DNA of 7,282 bases from Coriobacteriia bacterium. GTDB lineage: Bacteria; Actinomycetota; Coriobacteriia; Anaerosomatales; SLCP01. Made by a program: the position numbers and the translations under genes. Each line of letters starts with the position of its first letter. Position 1 is the stretch's first letter. Below are positions 5,580 through 7,282 of this stretch, one piece after another. Below the pieces are notes generated by a model. That model was not told where the DNA came from, did no database searches, and saw nothing but the letters and a program-made list of their open reading frames with translations. The stretch spans positions 1 through 7,282 of the forward strand of contig SKKZ01000247.1 of the NCBI GenBank assembly GCA_007123455.1, in the 5' to 3' direction.

Positions 5580-6785
5580 TCAGCGCCGCACGCAGTAGGG
5601 CACGGAGTCCTCTCGCACCCGACCTCCCTGCAAGCGTGACGCAAGCGCCGCCACCAACGCGTTGGCCCGCTCGCAGTAGCCTATCTCGGGCAGAGCGGCT
5701 ACCTCGATCCCGGCTGCGTACGCGACCGCGTCGATCAGCCGCGCGGTTCCCACGTAGTGCGACGTCCTTCCCCCGCCGCGGGGCTCGAGCAGCCCGGCAG
5801 CCACGAGACGACGCAGGTCGCCCACCGCCGTCACGTCCGACACGTCGGCGAGCGACCGGTAGTACCGGTTGGTGACCTTGCGGCCGAAAAGCGCATCGTA
5901 GAGCGCGTGCGTCGTGCGTCCGTGGGCTCTCACGTCGTGCGTGACCACGTCCTCGAGTACCGTCCACAGCGCCCGCTCGGTCAGGTTGCGCAGCGAAAGC
6001 GCCTCGGCCTGGGTCGCCTGCGCCTCGACGTGCGCCGAGACGAACGGCGTGACGTCGGCATCGCGCTCGAACCGCGTCCCGAGACATCCGAACGCCGCGT
6101 AGTACCGCTCGGGGTAGCGCCCCCACCGCTCCTCGGGGCTCGTGAAGTACGGGGAGCGGTAGTCGCCCCGGTACATCGCGAGCGACGCGACGATGCGCGC
6201 GGTCCTACCGTTGCCGTCCCTGAACGGATGGACGGCGGCGAGCCTCACGTGCGCGAGTGCGCTTGCGACCGGCGCTGGGACGTCCTCGGTGCGCATCAGC
6301 TCGCATGTCTCGTCGAGCAGGTCCGCGACCTTCTCGGGGGGCGGGGGCAGGAAGACCTCCGCCCCGCTCGCGCGGTCCACCAGCCGGTTCTGTATCCGGC
6401 GGATACGACCGGCCTCCGCAGCATACGACCCCGCCATCACGGCCCGATGTATCGCAAGCACGAGTTCGCGCTGGTAGGCGAAGCCCGGATCGTCGGCGCG
6501 GCTGAGCACGAGCGCCATCGCCTCGCGATAGCCGAGCACGTGCGCGGCATCGGCGTGGTCCACCTCGGCGGGCGGATCGCCCGCAAGGATGCGCCGGGCC
6601 TCCTCGGCGGTGACCATCACGCCTTCGAGGCGCACCGATGCCGCCGTGGCCTCCGCCTCCAGGTCGCGACGTGTTCGGCCGATCCAGACGCGTGGCAGCG
6701 GCCCCTGCCGGTCGGCCTGCGCACGCAGGGATTCGAGTCGCGCGAGATGCGTCTCGATCTGGGGAGTGATGCGGTAGACGAACAT
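5580..6785 (-). CDS. Fic-domain protein (class II, N-terminal inhibitory helix) with C-terminal winged helix
   Basis: The 401-residue protein has the complete Fic catalytic motif HPFRDGNGRTAR (186-197): His186 is the base, Asp190 the metal ligand, and the GNGR loop binds the nucleotide phosphates. Fic enzymes usually transfer AMP from ATP to a protein hydroxyl, and some remove it. Before the core lies SVRLEG (50-55), which fits the [S/T]xxxE[G/N] inhibitory motif; Glu54 would block ATP in the resting state, as in class II Fic proteins. The flap region reads EVFLPPPPEKVADLLDE (143-159). Residues about 300-345 look like a winged helix (DLRRLVAAGLLEP, then GGGRTSHY), common in stand-alone bacterial Fic proteins. 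The ATG follows GGAGG by 11 nt. No separate antitoxin gene is adjacent, in keeping with the built-in inhibitory helix. It is cytosolic; its target is unknown. Confidence 0.93.
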   Translation of the reverse strand: MFVYRITPQIETHLARLESLRAQADRQGPLPRVWIGRTRRDLEAEATAASVRLEGVMVTAEEARRILAGDPPAEVDHADAAHVLGYREAMALVLSRADDPGFAYQRELVLAIHRAVMAGSYAAEAGRIRRIQNRLVDRASGAEVFLPPPPEKVADLLDETCELMRTEDVPAPVASALAHVRLAAVHPFRDGNGRTARIVASLAMYRGDYRSPYFTSPEERWGRYPERYYAAFGCLGTRFERDADVTPFVSAHVEAQATQAEALSLRNLTERALWTVLEDVVTHDVRAHGRTTHALYDALFGRKVTNRYYRSLADVSDVTAVGDLRRLVAAGLLEPRGGGRTSHYVGTARLIDAVAYAAGIEVAALPEIGYCERANALVAALASRLQGGRVREDSVPYCVRR

Positions 6786-6839
6786 GCCGCGTGCTGCCTC
6801 CAGACGGGCGGGTGTGCGCGTGTGTGCGCTTGCTTGGCG

Positions 6840-6867
6840 ATTATACCCCTAAACACCTTAGTGTTTG
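6840..6867 (-). promoter_or_regulatory. Promoter of the Fic gene
   Basis: On the minus strand a perfect -10 TATAAT (6845-6840) stands in an AT-rich island within otherwise GC-rich DNA. The best -35, CAAACA (6867-6862), has a 16-nt spacer and only three matches, so the promoter may need help or be held weak. The predicted start is near 6833, about 48 nt before the Fic ATG. Confidence 0.6.
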
Positions 6868-6875
6868 AGTGTTTA
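6850..6875. promoter_or_regulatory. TAAACAC half-site cluster over the Fic promoter: operator candidate
   Basis: TAAACAC (6850-6856) and GTGTTTA (6869-6875) form an inverted repeat with a 12-nt gap. A third half-site, GTGTTT (6861-6866), lies between them, making an 8-bp direct repeat with the right one and a tight dyad AAACAC-CTTA-GTGTTT (6851-6866) with the left one. The cluster lies on the spacer and -35 of the Fic promoter, where a bound repressor would block transcription. The Fic winged helix is one possible binder (inference). Confidence 0.5.
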
Positions 6876-6908
6876 TTCCGCGGAAACCTACCCGAATCTC
6901 ACCCGACC

Positions 6909-7282
6909 TTACCCCTGCTCCTCGTCGCCTATGACCGCCACGAACTCGGGCAGCACCCGGAAGCGCACCTCGTCCCCGCACGCGATCACCTGCTCGGGAT
7001 GGGCGTGCACCAGCACGTCGGTGGTGGTGCCGTCGGCGAGTGGGATCTCGACCATCGCATCGATCGAGCGGCCGGTGTAGATGGCCTCCTTCACCATGCC
7101 GCGCAGAGGCCCCTCGGCATCGAGTTCGAGCGAGTCGGCGCGCACCGAGACCGTCACCGGGGTGCCGGGCGGCAGATCGTGCGTGTGACGGCACGGTGCC
7201 ACCCCGATGTCGGTGATGACCGAGTCACCGTCCTCCCCGATGCGGCCGGAGAGCAGATTGGTCCGGCCCACGAACTCGGCAA
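6909..7282 (-). CDS. ABC transporter ATP-binding protein, C-terminal TOBE region (5' end outside window)
   Basis: Only the last 124 codons are visible; the frame is open at the right edge, so the nucleotide-binding domain with Walker and signature motifs lies outside. The visible start (AEFVGRTNLLSGRI) matches the junction between the ATPase core and the TOBE domain in the PotA/FbpC/CysA-like importer ATPases (pattern VAxFxGxxNxxxG). The following part, with VRADSLEL, the G-x-V strand GMVKEAIYTGRSIDAMVEI and the final GDEVRFRVLPEFVAVIG, fits a TOBE_2 domain, which senses substrate or regulates the ATPase. The likely role is ATP hydrolysis for import of ferric iron, polyamine, molybdate, tungstate or sulfate; the visible part does not tell which. 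The stop codon is 123 bp before the Fic start, and Fic has its own promoter. The GTG at 7271 is internal, not a start. Confidence 0.85.
   Translation of the reverse strand, partial: AEFVGRTNLLSGRIGEDGDSVITDIGVAPCRHTHDLPPGTPVTVSVRADSLELDAEGPLRGMVKEAIYTGRSIDAMVEIPLADGTTTDVLVHAHPEQVIACGDEVRFRVLPEFVAVIGDEEQG

Overview
The window is GC-rich bacterial DNA, densely packed with genes. A 20-heme exported cytochrome, TPR and NHL-repeat partners, a metal/polyamine-type ABC ATPase and a Fic protein suggest an anaerobic, metal- or electron-shuttling bacterium. High-GC Actinomycetota of the Coriobacteriia type or a deltaproteobacterium-like lineage would fit, but no marker gene here decides it, so the taxonomy is a guess.

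Left part (1-3745, all minus strand): the order of transcription is a 20-CXXCH cytochrome c (3745-2075), then a membrane-anchored TPR protein (1870-833), then a membrane-anchored NHL beta-propeller protein that runs off the left edge (792-1). All three have an N-terminal hydrophobic segment and should act outside the cytoplasmic membrane. They look like an electron-transfer module: a multiheme wire plus two protein-protein interaction partners. The cytochrome has a strong sigma70-type promoter (TTGACA-N18-TATCAT) whose -10 is covered by an inverted repeat. The TPR-NHL pair has its own promoter (TTGACA-N17-TAGTGT), followed at once by an intrinsic terminator that lies inside the TPR leader.

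Middle (3746-5256): a 251-bp divergent region separates the cytochrome from a plus-strand MFS transporter of the EntS/MFS_3 kind (3997-5256). I see no convincing promoter for the transporter.

The 323-bp gap between the convergent MFS and Fic genes (5257-5579) holds the oddest DNA in the window. Positions 5336-5471 can be tiled without gaps by 12 degenerate units (nine of 12 bp, two of 9 bp, one of 10 bp) built on the palindrome GTGASSTCAC, including a perfect 22-bp palindrome.

Right part (5580-7282, minus strand): a class II Fic protein with a complete catalytic motif, an N-terminal inhibitory motif and a C-terminal winged helix. Its promoter has a consensus TATAAT and a cluster of TAAACAC half-sites suited to autoregulation. 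Upstream of it is the C-terminal TOBE part of an ABC-transporter ATPase cut by the right edge.
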